A stretch of 28,696 bases of DNA. Source: SIG459 sp045532145 (GTDB lineage Bacteria; Bacillota; Clostridia; Oscillospirales; Oscillospiraceae). Location of the stretch: assembly GCA_045532145.1 (NCBI GenBank), contig JAZSFJ010000049.1, positions 1-28,696 of the forward strand, written 5' to 3'. Numbering within the stretch: the stretch's first letter is position 1; each line of letters begins with the position of its first letter. Made by a program: the position numbers and the translations under genes. The notes beneath the pieces were generated by a model. The model was not told the origin of the DNA. It saw only the letters and a program-made list of their open reading frames with translations, and made no database searches. This document shows positions 1 to 7,641 of this stretch, in pieces.

Positions 1-3000
1 CATCAGCCCCTCCCGGTCGTAAGCGTGGAGAGGATTGGTTATGTTGGCATACAGTTCCATCTGACGCTGGCCGCGCAGTCCGATGTCGCCGGAGCTGGTT
101 TTCATAAAGATACCAAACGGAGTACCATCGTCACGAGAGCCCGCGCCCTTATGGCGGGGGTCAAACACTGTAAACTCATTTTCGGTCTGATGATACAGTG
201 TGAGAAGGCGGCCCTGGGCATCTCTGGCCTTACTATCTTTGAAATACTCCTGCTGTCCCTTCGTCAGCTCCCTGCCGTTGCTGTCCAGTTCTCGAGAATA
301 CTTGGTCTTTACCTCAGCATCGGCTGTACGGCTTTCACCGCTTCTTTCGGGGTCTGCACGCTGTGAAGTATTCCCCACACCTTCTCGGCTGCGGCTCTCT
401 CGTCCTTCGCCATTTCGATTGCGCCTATCATCGTTTCCTGTACGCTCACGGGCCACTTCTTCTCCCGCATGAACGCCAGCATTTCGTTTATTACTGTCTG
501 CATCGGTTTCATATTTTGCCTCCTGCACATCTACGACGGAGAACTCACCGTTTTTCTGCATCTCCAACACAAGTCTCTGACCGTTTAGATACATATTGGT
601 GCGGTCGCCATCATCGTAATACTCAGAATTAAATTCTGCGCTTTTCACTTTATTGTAATAAGCGGGCCAGTTTACCTTGTCGCGGAATTTGTTCACCATC
701 TCACCCTTGCGTAGGGCTCTTCTGCGTTCCTCCATGTCGCGGCTTGCCTTGCCCTCAGCAGGTGGGCCTCTGCTGTCGTTGGTCTTCGCCTCACTCTGGG
801 ACGCCCCATCTCTCACGGTATCGGTAAGCTCAGAGGTCTCGTGGTCGCCAACAAAATCAAAGATGTCAATGTCGGCGTAGTAGTCGGCAAGCACTTCCTC
901 CAGCACATACTCGTAGTCTACATTCGTCCAGCCGTACTCGTTGACATATTCCATGACGCGCCGGTTGAGTTCTGACTGCTTGTTCTCCTTTATGATCTGC
1001 TCACAAAGCCGCTGAACAAGTCCGGGGTCTTTCCCAGCAAGAGCGTGGAATTCCTCATGCTTTATAATCTGCTCTGGTGTTAGCACGTCGTGATCAACTC
1101 TGACCCACATACGCTTGCCGTCGCGGGAAATGGCGCCTCGTGCGGTGAACACTCCGCCCTCGTCCCTGAATTCCATCTCTCCGACAATATATATAACCTG
1201 GCGTCCGTTTCTGAACTGCTGTCTGGAAAGTGTCCTCAGCTCGTCCGTCAACAACTTGGCCGGAAGGACATACATTGTCTCGCTGTTTGTTCCGCCGCCT
1301 ATTCCTTGGGATGCTGTGCTTTGCTTGCGTATTCCTGAATTTTGGACAATATGGCGGAAGCCATCTGCTCTGCGTTTTTGGGACGTTCCCCGCGTTTCAG
1401 TGCTTCCTGCCCCTCCCTGAATGCCGCCACTTCGCTCTTCGGCAGCCATACGAGGTGTCCGCTGTTCGACTCTACCGCCACTCTGGGCTCTTTCTTCTGT
1501 GCCATTGCTTGCGCCCTCCGTTTCATATTTTGCTTTCAGTTCGGCATACTCTGCCTGTCTCCGGGCCAGCTCCTGTGCGTTGGGAGGCCCCTCCACCGAG
1601 TCAACAAACTCATATTCGCTGTCCAGCTTCGCTTTCCGGCGCTGATACTCGGTCTGGCCGCCGGTGATAGTAGCCTTTGCGGCGAGGTATACACTGTTGG
1701 GCTTTACGCTTTCGCCGTAGCTGGTGGTATAGCCGTCGCTGAGCATGGTATCCAGCAGCAGCTCCACTCGCTTGGCAGCAGCATAATTTTCCTGTCCGTT
1801 GTCGGCAATAATATCCTCCAGAGCCTTAATAAGCTGTGGGCGGGAAATGTCCATTCTCGCCGCACGGTCAAGCATCTCGCTCTTGGGAGCCTTGTAAACC
1901 ATGCCCTTGGCTCGGTGTCCGCCGGAATTGTAACCGGTTTTGGGCGCCATTCCACCGCTGCCCAGACTGTTCTGAGCATCGTTTATAAGCACCTGCGCCG
2001 CTTCAACATAATACTGGTGGAGTTCGGGGTGGTCAAACTGAAAGGCCTTTGTGTCCCTTGCGGCCACGCTTTCGGTAGTGCGGTTATCAATATGATTTCC
2101 GGCTTTTCCGTAGGCCTTGCTCTGGCCACGCTGTTCGTTGATGCCAGTATATTCCGAATTTCCCCCGGTTTCAAGGGGAGATTTTGCGTCATTTCCCTCT
2201 GTAGCAAAAGTGCGCTGCTCCTGCGTTAATCCGGGTACGCCCGGGTGCGCTATATCGCCATTTTCAGCCTTGGAAATATCCATGCCCATCTCAGGGGAAA
2301 CGCCTCTCTGAGCGAAATTTTCCATCTCTGCCACCGCAGCATCTGCGGCCTGTTCGGGAGTTACACTCTGGCCCGACTGCACAATTTCGCCTGCGTTCAT
2401 CAGTCCGCCAAGGATGCCGCCTACAAGAGCTGCGCGTCCTGCATCTGGCAAAGCCTCAAGAGCTGTTCTTGTGTCCGTATTAATGGTCAGCTTGTTTGCA
2501 AGCAGTCCGCCGTACTCGGCAAGAAATTCTTCGACACCTTCGCCCAAAACACTGACAAGGGCGGTAAGTCCGGCTCTGGCAGCTCCGCTCTTCACTCCGC
2601 TTTCAATGGCCTTTTTCAGGACATCATCAAGAGCGCCCTTGCCCATAATGCCGCCCATGCCGCCCCAGATTTTCTCTGTAGCGTATTCCACGGCAGCGGT
2701 GGCAGCTGCATAAGCGGCCACGTCCATTCCGGTCTTGCCCTGCTTTTTTGCCTCCTGCGCCGCGTTGCCGAATGCTCCCGCCGCCATAACCGCCTGACCT
2801 GCACCGGGCAGCAGAGCGTTGGCCACCATAACAGGCACCATGCCGCCATATCCCTGGGCCACATCACCGGCAAAGCGGGTGAGTGGGTTAAAGTCTGCAT
2901 CGGCATATTTTTCCTCTGCCTTCTGGGTGAAGCGGTCTCCAAAGTTGGCAACGGTTTCAGTAGGAGTGTGCAGATGCTCAAGAGCCTCTGCCTGCTGTTT

Positions 3001-3513
3001 CCGGGCCTGTTCGTCTATGTACTCATTCCCGGTCACAGCACCGGCATGTCCCATAGCATTGGCCGCCTGCATCTCATAGCCCTTGGCCATAAGCTGCTGA
3101 AGATAGGCCAGGGTGTTTACGTTGCCCTCAACGGTCTCAAGGTCTCCGCCTATGGCCTTCTCTCCGAGATAGCCGCCGATGGTGGGCTTGCTTGCATTGG
3201 CCTTGTAATAGTCTGCTGTGGCCTTATATGCGTCTGCTCTTGCATCGCTGCCCCTCTTCAAAAAGTCAATGGTTCTGCCGAGAAAATTTCTTTCCTCGGC
3301 TTCTTCGTTATCTTTTTCGCTTTTGAGCGCACTGTAAGAGGCGGTAAATGTGGGTAATCCCTTGTCAGCACCGTTGCTGTAAGAGGCGGTTACCCCTGCC
3401 GCACTTCCTGTAAGCTTGGCCACTCTATCTTTCCAGTCTTCGTCTCCGCTTCTGTTAGTTTGGGTTCTGTTGCCGTTAATTAATGCGTTTATACGATCCT
3501 GGTAGTTTGCCAT
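1..3513 (-). CDS. Polyvalent ejection protein (zincin motif + ADP-ribosyltransferase-like), 3' end outside window
   Basis: The frame starts at ATG 3513 behind AAGGAGGGTCT and stays open for 1171 codons to the window edge, so the C-terminus is missing. Residues about 220-345 are Ala/Gly-rich and partly hydrophobic, like the membrane-active segments of ejected virion proteins. HEEFH at 819-823, followed about 50 residues later by EEVLAD (E872/E873), fits a gluzincin-type metallopeptidase. After a charged low-complexity linker (about 980-1070) comes KYSRELDSNGREL and then LYHQTENEFTVFDP with its YH pair at 1107-1108, the entry signature of the ADP-ribosyltransferase domain of phage polyvalent proteins. 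Such proteins are thought to be packaged in the capsid and injected with the DNA to act on the host. It is the last virion gene in view, after another internal-protein candidate. The family call is by motif only; target and activity are unknown. Confidence 0.85.
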   Translation of the reverse strand, partial: MANYQDRINALINGNRTQTNRSGDEDWKDRVAKLTGSAAGVTASYSNGADKGLPTFTASYSALKSEKDNEEAEERNFLGRTIDFLKRGSDARADAYKATADYYKANASKPTIGGYLGEKAIGGDLETVEGNVNTLAYLQQLMAKGYEMQAANAMGHAGAVTGNEYIDEQARKQQAEALEHLHTPTETVANFGDRFTQKAEEKYADADFNPLTRFAGDVAQGYGGMVPVMVANALLPGAGQAVMAAGAFGNAAQEAKKQGKTGMDVAAYAAATAAVEYATEKIWGGMGGIMGKGALDDVLKKAIESGVKSGAARAGLTALVSVLGEGVEEFLAEYGGLLANKLTINTDTRTALEALPDAGRAALVGGILGGLMNAGEIVQSGQSVTPEQAADAAVAEMENFAQRGVSPEMGMDISKAENGDIAHPGVPGLTQEQRTFATEGNDAKSPLETGGNSEYTGINEQRGQSKAYGKAGNHIDNRTTESVAARDTKAFQFDHPELHQYYVEAAQVLINDAQNSLGSGGMAPKTGYNSGGHRAKGMVYKAPKSEMLDRAARMDISRPQLIKALEDIIADNGQENYAAAKRVELLLDTMLSDGYTTSYGESVKPNSVYLAAKATITGGQTEYQRRKAKLDSEYEFVDSVEGPPNAQELARRQAEYAELKAKYETEGASNGTEERAQSGGRVEQRTPRMAAEERSGGIQGGAGSTETRGTSQKRRADGFRHIVQNSGIRKQSTASQGIGGGTNSETMYVLPAKLLTDELRTLSRQQFRNGRQVIYIVGEMEFRDEGGVFTARGAISRDGKRMWVRVDHDVLTPEQIIKHEEFHALAGKDPGLVQRLCEQIIKENKQSELNRRVMEYVNEYGWTNVDYEYVLEEVLADYYADIDIFDFVGDHETSELTDTVRDGASQSEAKTNDSRGPPAEGKASRDMEERRRALRKGEMVNKFRDKVNWPAYYNKVKSAEFNSEYYDDGDRTNMYLNGQRLVLEMQKNGEFSVVDVQEAKYETDADSNKRNAGVHAGEEVARERTGNDDRRNRNGEGRESRSREGVGNTSQRADPERSGESRTADAEVKTKYSRELDSNGRELTKGQQEYFKDSKARDAQGRLLTLYHQTENEFTVFDPRHKGAGSRDDGTPFGIFMKTSSGDIGLRGQRQMELYANITNPLHAYDREGLM

Positions 3514-3522
3514 AGACCCTCC

Positions 3523-4749
3523 TTATACTCCCGCGGCATCAAGCAACCGATCTCGTTCCTCTGCCGTGATAACTCCACTGTTATAAGCACCCATTATGGA
3601 ATATCCAAGGGACTCATCATCCATAGTTCCGTTTACAATTGCGCCGTAAATCGCCTGTGCCTGTGCGCTCTTAAATGGCGTTTTCTCAGTCTCTGTGCTT
3701 GTTGCGCTGTCTCCGTAATAGCCGTACATATATGCAAGCGCTTCAGGGGTATATCCGTTCTGCATAAGCACTTCTGCAACTCCCGCGTCAATGTAGCCAC
3801 TATCCGCAAGCTCTTTTGCCCTGCTGTAATTCAAAACACCTACTGCGGGCTTTACGTTATTTCCGCCTCCGCCGCCATAGATGGGAGTCTGCGGTGCATA
3901 CAGGCCCTGCATTGCGGCAATGTACTCGGCGCTGTATCCCGCCTCATCCAGAAGCTGCTGAGAGGGAGTGCCGCCCGCTGCGATTATGGCGTCCACCTCG
4001 GCTCTGGCGTTTTCGCGGATGTCTCCGGTCATGCCGTACTGCCATTCGCGCTCTGCAAGGGCGTCCTGCCTCCGGTCCCGATCTACGCCATAAGCAAAGT
4101 CTCTGTTGTCCCGCCAGATGCCCATTTCGTCCATATAGCGGTTATATGCGGTCTGTCCCGCATTCTGTACAAGGCCAAGCTTCATAGCCTCATTGTCGAT
4201 GTCTCTGAGGTACATATCATAGGCCATCTGATAAAGCTCAGGCACCTTGTCCGCCAGCTGTGCGCCGTAGTAATTCTGAGCCTGCTGCGCCGCTGCCAGA
4301 GCATAGCTGTTCATGCCGCCTGCGCCGCTTGCCGCCTCGGCAAGAGTATCGCGCATCGCCCTGTCGCCCTCTCTGCCGTAGGTGGAGGCGAACTGCTGAT
4401 ACAAAGGGTCGCTCATAGGGTCATAGCTGAAAGGCCCTTTATTGAGGATGCTGTCCATCAGTGCGCTCTCTTTTTCGGCATAGGGGTTCTCCCATGTGGG
4501 AGCCGGGGTCTCAAACTGAAACTCCTCGGGGTTGCCGTCAACTTTGTTGTCTACGGGCAGAAACTGGCTGTATCGGTTGGTGGCCGTTGCGCCCCACTTG
4601 TTTGTACCTGCGGCGTCCATGTCGCTGATTTTCTGGTTGCGTTTTGCCTCGTTCAAGGCAGCGGAGGCGAAGTCACCGGCTTTTACATTCTGGTTGATCA
4701 GCGCCTGATAGTCTGTATTTTCTTCCCACTCATATTTCTTCTTTGCCAT
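3523..4749 (-). CDS. Putative internal virion / ejection protein (408 aa)
   Basis: A 408-residue hydrophilic, Ala/Tyr-rich protein without a signal peptide or TM segment. The central part (about 115-240) is predicted helical, with DPLYQQFASTYGREGDRAM and AAQQAQNYYGAQLADKVPEL, a pattern I recognise from uncharacterised virion proteins of short-tailed gut phages. A Gly run (GGGGG) near residue 292 separates it from a C-terminal part holding helix-hairpin elements such as NGYTPEALAYMYGYYG and GVITAEERDRLLDAAGV. The start has a strong site (AAGGAGGCTCATA then ATG), and only 9 bases separate its stop from the polyvalent gene, implying one operon. The ejection role is inferred from position and composition; no enzyme motif is visible. 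Confidence 0.75.
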   Translation of the reverse strand: MAKKKYEWEENTDYQALINQNVKAGDFASAALNEAKRNQKISDMDAAGTNKWGATATNRYSQFLPVDNKVDGNPEEFQFETPAPTWENPYAEKESALMDSILNKGPFSYDPMSDPLYQQFASTYGREGDRAMRDTLAEAASGAGGMNSYALAAAQQAQNYYGAQLADKVPELYQMAYDMYLRDIDNEAMKLGLVQNAGQTAYNRYMDEMGIWRDNRDFAYGVDRDRRQDALAEREWQYGMTGDIRENARAEVDAIIAAGGTPSQQLLDEAGYSAEYIAAMQGLYAPQTPIYGGGGGNNVKPAVGVLNYSRAKELADSGYIDAGVAEVLMQNGYTPEALAYMYGYYGDSATSTETEKTPFKSAQAQAIYGAIVNGTMDDESLGYSIMGAYNSGVITAEERDRLLDAAGV

Positions 4750-4760
4750 TATGAGCCTCC

Positions 4761-6323
4761 TTATTTATCGCTGCCCATGAAAAACTCACGGACCAATGTG
4801 CGTATTTTGCATATTCCCTTGCCTTTGATGCGCAGCTCCACGCAGTCGCATCTGGCGGGATTTATAGGAAAGGAAACCGTGCGCTCTCGCTCGTTGTGGT
4901 GGGTGAAAACCCTCTGCCACTTGCTGTCCGTGTCCCTTTTAACATCCACGCTCAGCCATGCTCCGGCTTCCATTTCAAGCCGCAGATGAAAGCGGCTGTA
5001 GCCCTTGCGTTCGTTCACCGTCTCGTCAAAGGGAGTGAATGTCACGCTCCACTGGGTTTTGCTGCGGTCTGCCTCCGGGTCCACACAGAGAAGCCGTCCG
5101 TCCTTGCAGAGCATATGGAGTTTTCCCTTCATAAAGGCCATGTCTGCGATGTTATCCGCGCTTTCCGCCGTCCATATCCCTTTGTGAGTGTCGTAAACAT
5201 ACATCACCGGCTGTTCTTTGCGGTCAAGCATGGAGATGTAATATCGCTCTCCGTCGCTGTCCGCCACCGCCGCCTTGAAGCGTTCCGTGCCGAAAGCATC
5301 GCTTATGTTCTCCGGGATGCCCCCTGCATAGGCGTAAACTCCGTTAATGCCCTTGTAGTAGAGTATTTCATTTATCATGCAAAGGCTTCTCTCGCTGCCC
5401 TTCTGCACACCGAAAACCTGAGATGTCAGCACCTGAAAATTGCTTGGCTTCGTGCCGTAAAGCTTGTGCAGTGTGTGCTCCTTAAAAAAGCATACATGGC
5501 TGGAGTATGCCGCGCAGCCCGTCCATTCTCCCGCGCTGCCCACAGATATGTAATAGCTGTCTCCCGCAAGGCCGTCGAAGTGCTGGAAGTTGAATGGGTC
5601 GTTGTATCTGCTGCCGTAGATGGTGTCGCCCTTGCAGCCCCATAGGCGGTAGTTGCTCTCGCAGATAAAGTCAAGCTCCGGCGCTGTTCTTTCGAGAGTT
5701 ACCGTGCCCTGCTCGGTGTAACTGGTGGGTGCAGTCTCGCCCTCGGGGATCTCGCCGTGTATTTTGAAGCTGTTGTCGTAGAATTTAAGGGTGTCTCCCT
5801 CGACCTCTCGGACAATAATGGTTTTGTTGTTCTCGGGGAAAGTAACGCAGCCGCTTATTGTGACGGCATCATTGGGCTTGAAGCCCCATACCGTGCCCTC
5901 AGCCTTTATGCTGTTGTGGGTAAATACAGCCCCGCTTACGCTGTGGCTTATATCCATAGAGCCAAGCTCTTTGCTCTCCGTGTCAAAATAAAGCTTGTCG
6001 GGGTATATGATGATGTATTTGCCCACGTTGGCAATCTGCTGTTTTTCTGAGCTTACGCTGCCAACGGCTATACTGCCGTAGTACACCGTGCCATTGGCTA
6101 TTACGAGGCCTTCTTCCTTGCCGTTCAGGGCCATGCCGTTTTCGTAGCTTTCGGTCTGAACCCTTGCAGGGCTTTGGCTTATGCAGGGGTAGTTTTCCGT
6201 GGATATGTTTTCGCAGTGGGAAAATTCCCCCTCCCTGTAGTTATCCCCCAGATTAAGCCCTCTGAACTCAACTACATATTTTTTGCTGTGGGGTTCTGCT
6301 GTCCCCCTGAGATATGGAAGCAT
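4761..6323 (-). CDS. Putative short-tail hub / nozzle protein, beta-rich (520 aa)
   Basis: A 520-residue protein dominated by short beta strands and recurring blocks of the kind GxxYYxS, such as YRLWGCKGDTIYGSRYND and NEILYYKGINGVYAYAGG. This looks like a beta-propeller tail protein analogous to P22 gp10 or the T7 nozzle, which close the portal channel and hold the DNA. The N-terminus (EFRGLNLGDNYREGEFSHCE) and the DPFNFQHF block resemble proteins at this locus in other Firmicute podoviruses. It follows a 120-aa adaptor candidate by 6 bases and precedes the internal-protein genes. The start site has a modest purine-rich site (GGGGTGAGACATT). The assignment rests on fold impression and context, not on a diagnostic motif. 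Confidence 0.65.
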   Translation of the reverse strand: MLPYLRGTAEPHSKKYVVEFRGLNLGDNYREGEFSHCENISTENYPCISQSPARVQTESYENGMALNGKEEGLVIANGTVYYGSIAVGSVSSEKQQIANVGKYIIIYPDKLYFDTESKELGSMDISHSVSGAVFTHNSIKAEGTVWGFKPNDAVTISGCVTFPENNKTIIVREVEGDTLKFYDNSFKIHGEIPEGETAPTSYTEQGTVTLERTAPELDFICESNYRLWGCKGDTIYGSRYNDPFNFQHFDGLAGDSYYISVGSAGEWTGCAAYSSHVCFFKEHTLHKLYGTKPSNFQVLTSQVFGVQKGSERSLCMINEILYYKGINGVYAYAGGIPENISDAFGTERFKAAVADSDGERYYISMLDRKEQPVMYVYDTHKGIWTAESADNIADMAFMKGKLHMLCKDGRLLCVDPEADRSKTQWSVTFTPFDETVNERKGYSRFHLRLEMEAGAWLSVDVKRDTDSKWQRVFTHHNERERTVSFPINPARCDCVELRIKGKGICKIRTLVREFFMGSDK

Positions 6324-6329
6324 AATGTC

Positions 6330-6692
6330 TCACCCCATTACATTTCTGAAGTTGTTGGCCTTGCACGGTCTGTTGCGCTGTATGTAATAAGCTTTGTATT
6401 CATCCAGTCTGTCATTGAATAACTGCACACTGAAGTTATAGCTGTTGTATTCCCGGTTATAAAAATCCACCATTGCAGAGCAATAGAGAATATAGATATC
6501 GTCAAACGGAGCTTTGAGCAGCAGCTCATTGTCCGCATCGTTGGGGATGGCATAGCTTACGGCCTCGTCATCTTTGTGAATCTGAAGGGAAACGAGGCCA
6601 TCCACGGAGGCAATCCACTTCATCTTTGTCTGATCGGGAACCACATTTGCTTTGAGTCCTTCCAGGTCTCTTATTACCTCGTTCATTGTCAT
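6330..6692 (-). CDS. Putative head-tail adaptor-like protein (120 aa)
   Basis: A 120-residue acidic protein. Its C-terminal part (MVDFYNREYNSYNFSVQLF, then DEYKAYYIQRNRP and NFRNVMG) is a recurrent signature of small proteins located beside the tail hub gene in clostridial phages. It is predicted to be helical with no TM segment. The first ATG at 6692 has AAAGGGAGAA ten bases upstream; a second ATG two codons later is a possible alternative. It is six bases from the hub candidate and so probably cotranslated with it. The adaptor role is inferred from size and neighbourhood; a tail-completion or neck role would fit equally well. Confidence 0.7.
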   Translation of the reverse strand: MTMNEVIRDLEGLKANVVPDQTKMKWIASVDGLVSLQIHKDDEAVSYAIPNDADNELLLKAPFDDIYILYCSAMVDFYNREYNSYNFSVQLFNDRLDEYKAYYIQRNRPCKANNFRNVMG

Positions 6693-6717
6693 TGTCGCAA
6701 TTCTCCCTTTCTTAAAG

Positions 6718-6747
6718 TTTGGCGGGGCGTTGCCACCCCGCCGTTTT
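6718..6747. repeat. GC-rich palindrome between holin and adaptor genes
   Basis: GGCGGGG (6721-6727) and CCCCGCC (6736-6742) form a 7-bp stem with an 8-base loop, followed on the plus strand by GTTTTCTTTT. The T-tract is therefore on the strand opposite to the genes. Its look matches the 26-bp repeats at 6996 and 7921. It may block antisense transcription or be a dispersed palindromic element. Confidence 0.55.
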
Positions 6748-6774
6748 CTTTTGGACGGTTTGCCGCCGCTTGCC

Positions 6775-6975
6775 TTACTCCTTCAGTTCAGGCAGGCCGG
6801 CCACGCTGGTGAGCAGACTCAGCACGCCGGCCAGCGCAGAGGCGGAGGCCACCATTATCCAGTTGACCTCACTGAGAACGGCGCAAGTGCCGATGGTAGC
6901 CACTGCGGTCTGGGCCACAGTCTTAATGGCGCGGACTCCCGCAGCCTTTATCCACGCTTTGAAATTGCTGTTCAT
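6775..6975 (-). CDS. r1t-like phage holin (66 aa)
   Basis: A 66-residue membrane protein with two hydrophobic stretches, about 14-36 (VRAIKTVAQTAVATIGTCAV) and about 38-60 (VNWIMVASASALAGVLSLL). The motif run RAIKTVAQTAVA, then VLSEVNW, then ending SVAGLPE is characteristic of the r1t family of small phage holins. Holins accumulate in the host membrane and open lesions that release or activate the endolysin. The start has a strong site (AAAGGAGATATACAAC then ATG). It lies in the lysis block just downstream of another membrane protein and the endolysin. Confidence 0.85.
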   Translation of the reverse strand: MNSNFKAWIKAAGVRAIKTVAQTAVATIGTCAVLSEVNWIMVASASALAGVLSLLTSVAGLPELKE

Positions 6976-6995
6976 GTTGTATATCTCCTTTCTTT

Positions 6996-7021
6996 CGTAG
7001 GGCGGGGGCTTGCTCCCGCCG
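6996..7021. repeat. 26-bp palindromic repeat, copy 1 (intergenic)
   Basis: CGTAGGGCGGGGGCTTGCTC begins the unit. Arms GGCGGG (7001-7006) and CCCGCC (7015-7020) form a hairpin followed on the plus strand by GTTTTTATTT, so any terminator activity would be antisense to the genes. It matches the copy at 7921-7946 in 25 of 26 positions. Confidence 0.75.
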
Positions 7022-7024
7022 TTT

Positions 7025-7366
7025 TTATTTATGCGCCTCGATGTTGAGGTGCTTTTCGATCTTTTCGATTGCTTTTGTCACAGGACCGTTGCAGCCCTGC
7101 TCCTTGAGGCCCTTGAGACAGGCCAGCACGCCCCACACTATGAGCGTCTGCTCATCTTTAACGGCGTGCATATCGGCGTCGTGCATTTTTCGGATTTCTT
7201 CCAGCTCGCGCTCCCGCTCTTCGCGGTTAGCGCTTATCTGCACATCCTGCGCCTTCTGATGGTCGATGAAGCGGACGATTTTCACAAACAGAGTTATGAT
7301 CACCGTCAGCGCCGTTATGACTGCACCGGCGGTTATAATGCTCTGCCAACTTAATGTTATAGTCAC
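7025..7366 (-). CDS. Membrane-anchored lysis-associated protein, holin-like (113 aa)
   Basis: I place the start at GTG 7366, which has AAGAGGTG five bases upstream; the frame extends further but the extension is Arg/Ser-rich, overlaps the 82-aa gene and has no ribosome site. From that GTG the protein has one N-terminal TM helix (about 7-32, ITAGAVITALTVIITLFVKI), a charged coiled coil (about 38-70, EERERELEEIRKMH), and a C-terminal helical segment with a moderately hydrophobic part (TLIVWGVLACLKGLKEQGC). One TM plus a cytoplasmic coiled coil, between endolysin and r1t-type holin, suggests a second holin, antiholin or spanin-like regulator. That role is inferred. Confidence 0.75.
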   Translation of the reverse strand: MTITLSWQSIITAGAVITALTVIITLFVKIVRFIDHQKAQDVQISANREERERELEEIRKMHDADMHAVKDEQTLIVWGVLACLKGLKEQGCNGPVTKAIEKIEKHLNIEAHK

Positions 7367-7376
7367 ATCGCACCTC

Positions 7377-7625
7377 TTACATCGGACACCACTTTTTCTT
7401 GATAGGCGCATAGACAAGCACCGGTCCGCCGATCTCGCTCTGCTGGCTGCTGTCCAGCTCAGCAAAGTCGATGCAATACGCAGAGGTTCCACCGGGAAGG
7501 TCATGGACATTCTTAAGGTCTTCCCACTCGGACCCCTCAAAGTTCATCGTCCCGCCGGCTGTCCCCTCGCCTCTTCGTCCGCCGTCATAGCGGAAGTTGC
7601 GGCTTGTGTCAATTATATAATTCAT
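7377..7625 (-). CDS. Hypothetical protein in lysis block (82 aa)
   Basis: From ATG 7625 (NYIIDTSRNFRYDGGRRGEG) the product is an 82-residue soluble protein rich in Gly, Asp and Ser with no TM segment or signal peptide. The ribosome site (AAAGGACGG) is more distant than in neighbouring genes. In-frame codons upstream encode a low-quality Ala/His/Arg extension into the endolysin gene and were not used. It lies between the endolysin and the holin-like gene. I do not recognise the family. Confidence 0.65.
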   Translation of the reverse strand: MNYIIDTSRNFRYDGGRRGEGTAGGTMNFEGSEWEDLKNVHDLPGGTSAYCIDFAELDSSQQSEIGGPVLVYAPIKKKWCPM

Positions 7626-7641
7626 AGCTTTTACCGTCCTT

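Noticed and set aside
1299..1526. 75-aa frame on the minus strand inside the polyvalent gene
   Set aside because: It is in another frame within a continuous 1171-codon gene and has no supporting ribosome site, although its sequence looks protein-like.
1342..3357. Long plus-strand frames (295 and 370 codons)
   Set aside because: They lie opposite the 1171-codon polyvalent gene, which has a strong ribosome site and recognisable motifs; they are shadows caused by codon bias.
6996..7021. Rho-independent terminator for the lysis operon
   Set aside because: The T-tract is on the wrong strand for minus-strand genes, and the gene order continues with 7-40 base gaps.
7367..7540. N-terminal extension of the holin-like gene to ATG 7540
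   Set aside because: The extension is Arg/Ser-rich, overlaps the 82-aa gene and lacks a ribosome site; GTG 7366 has a proper one.
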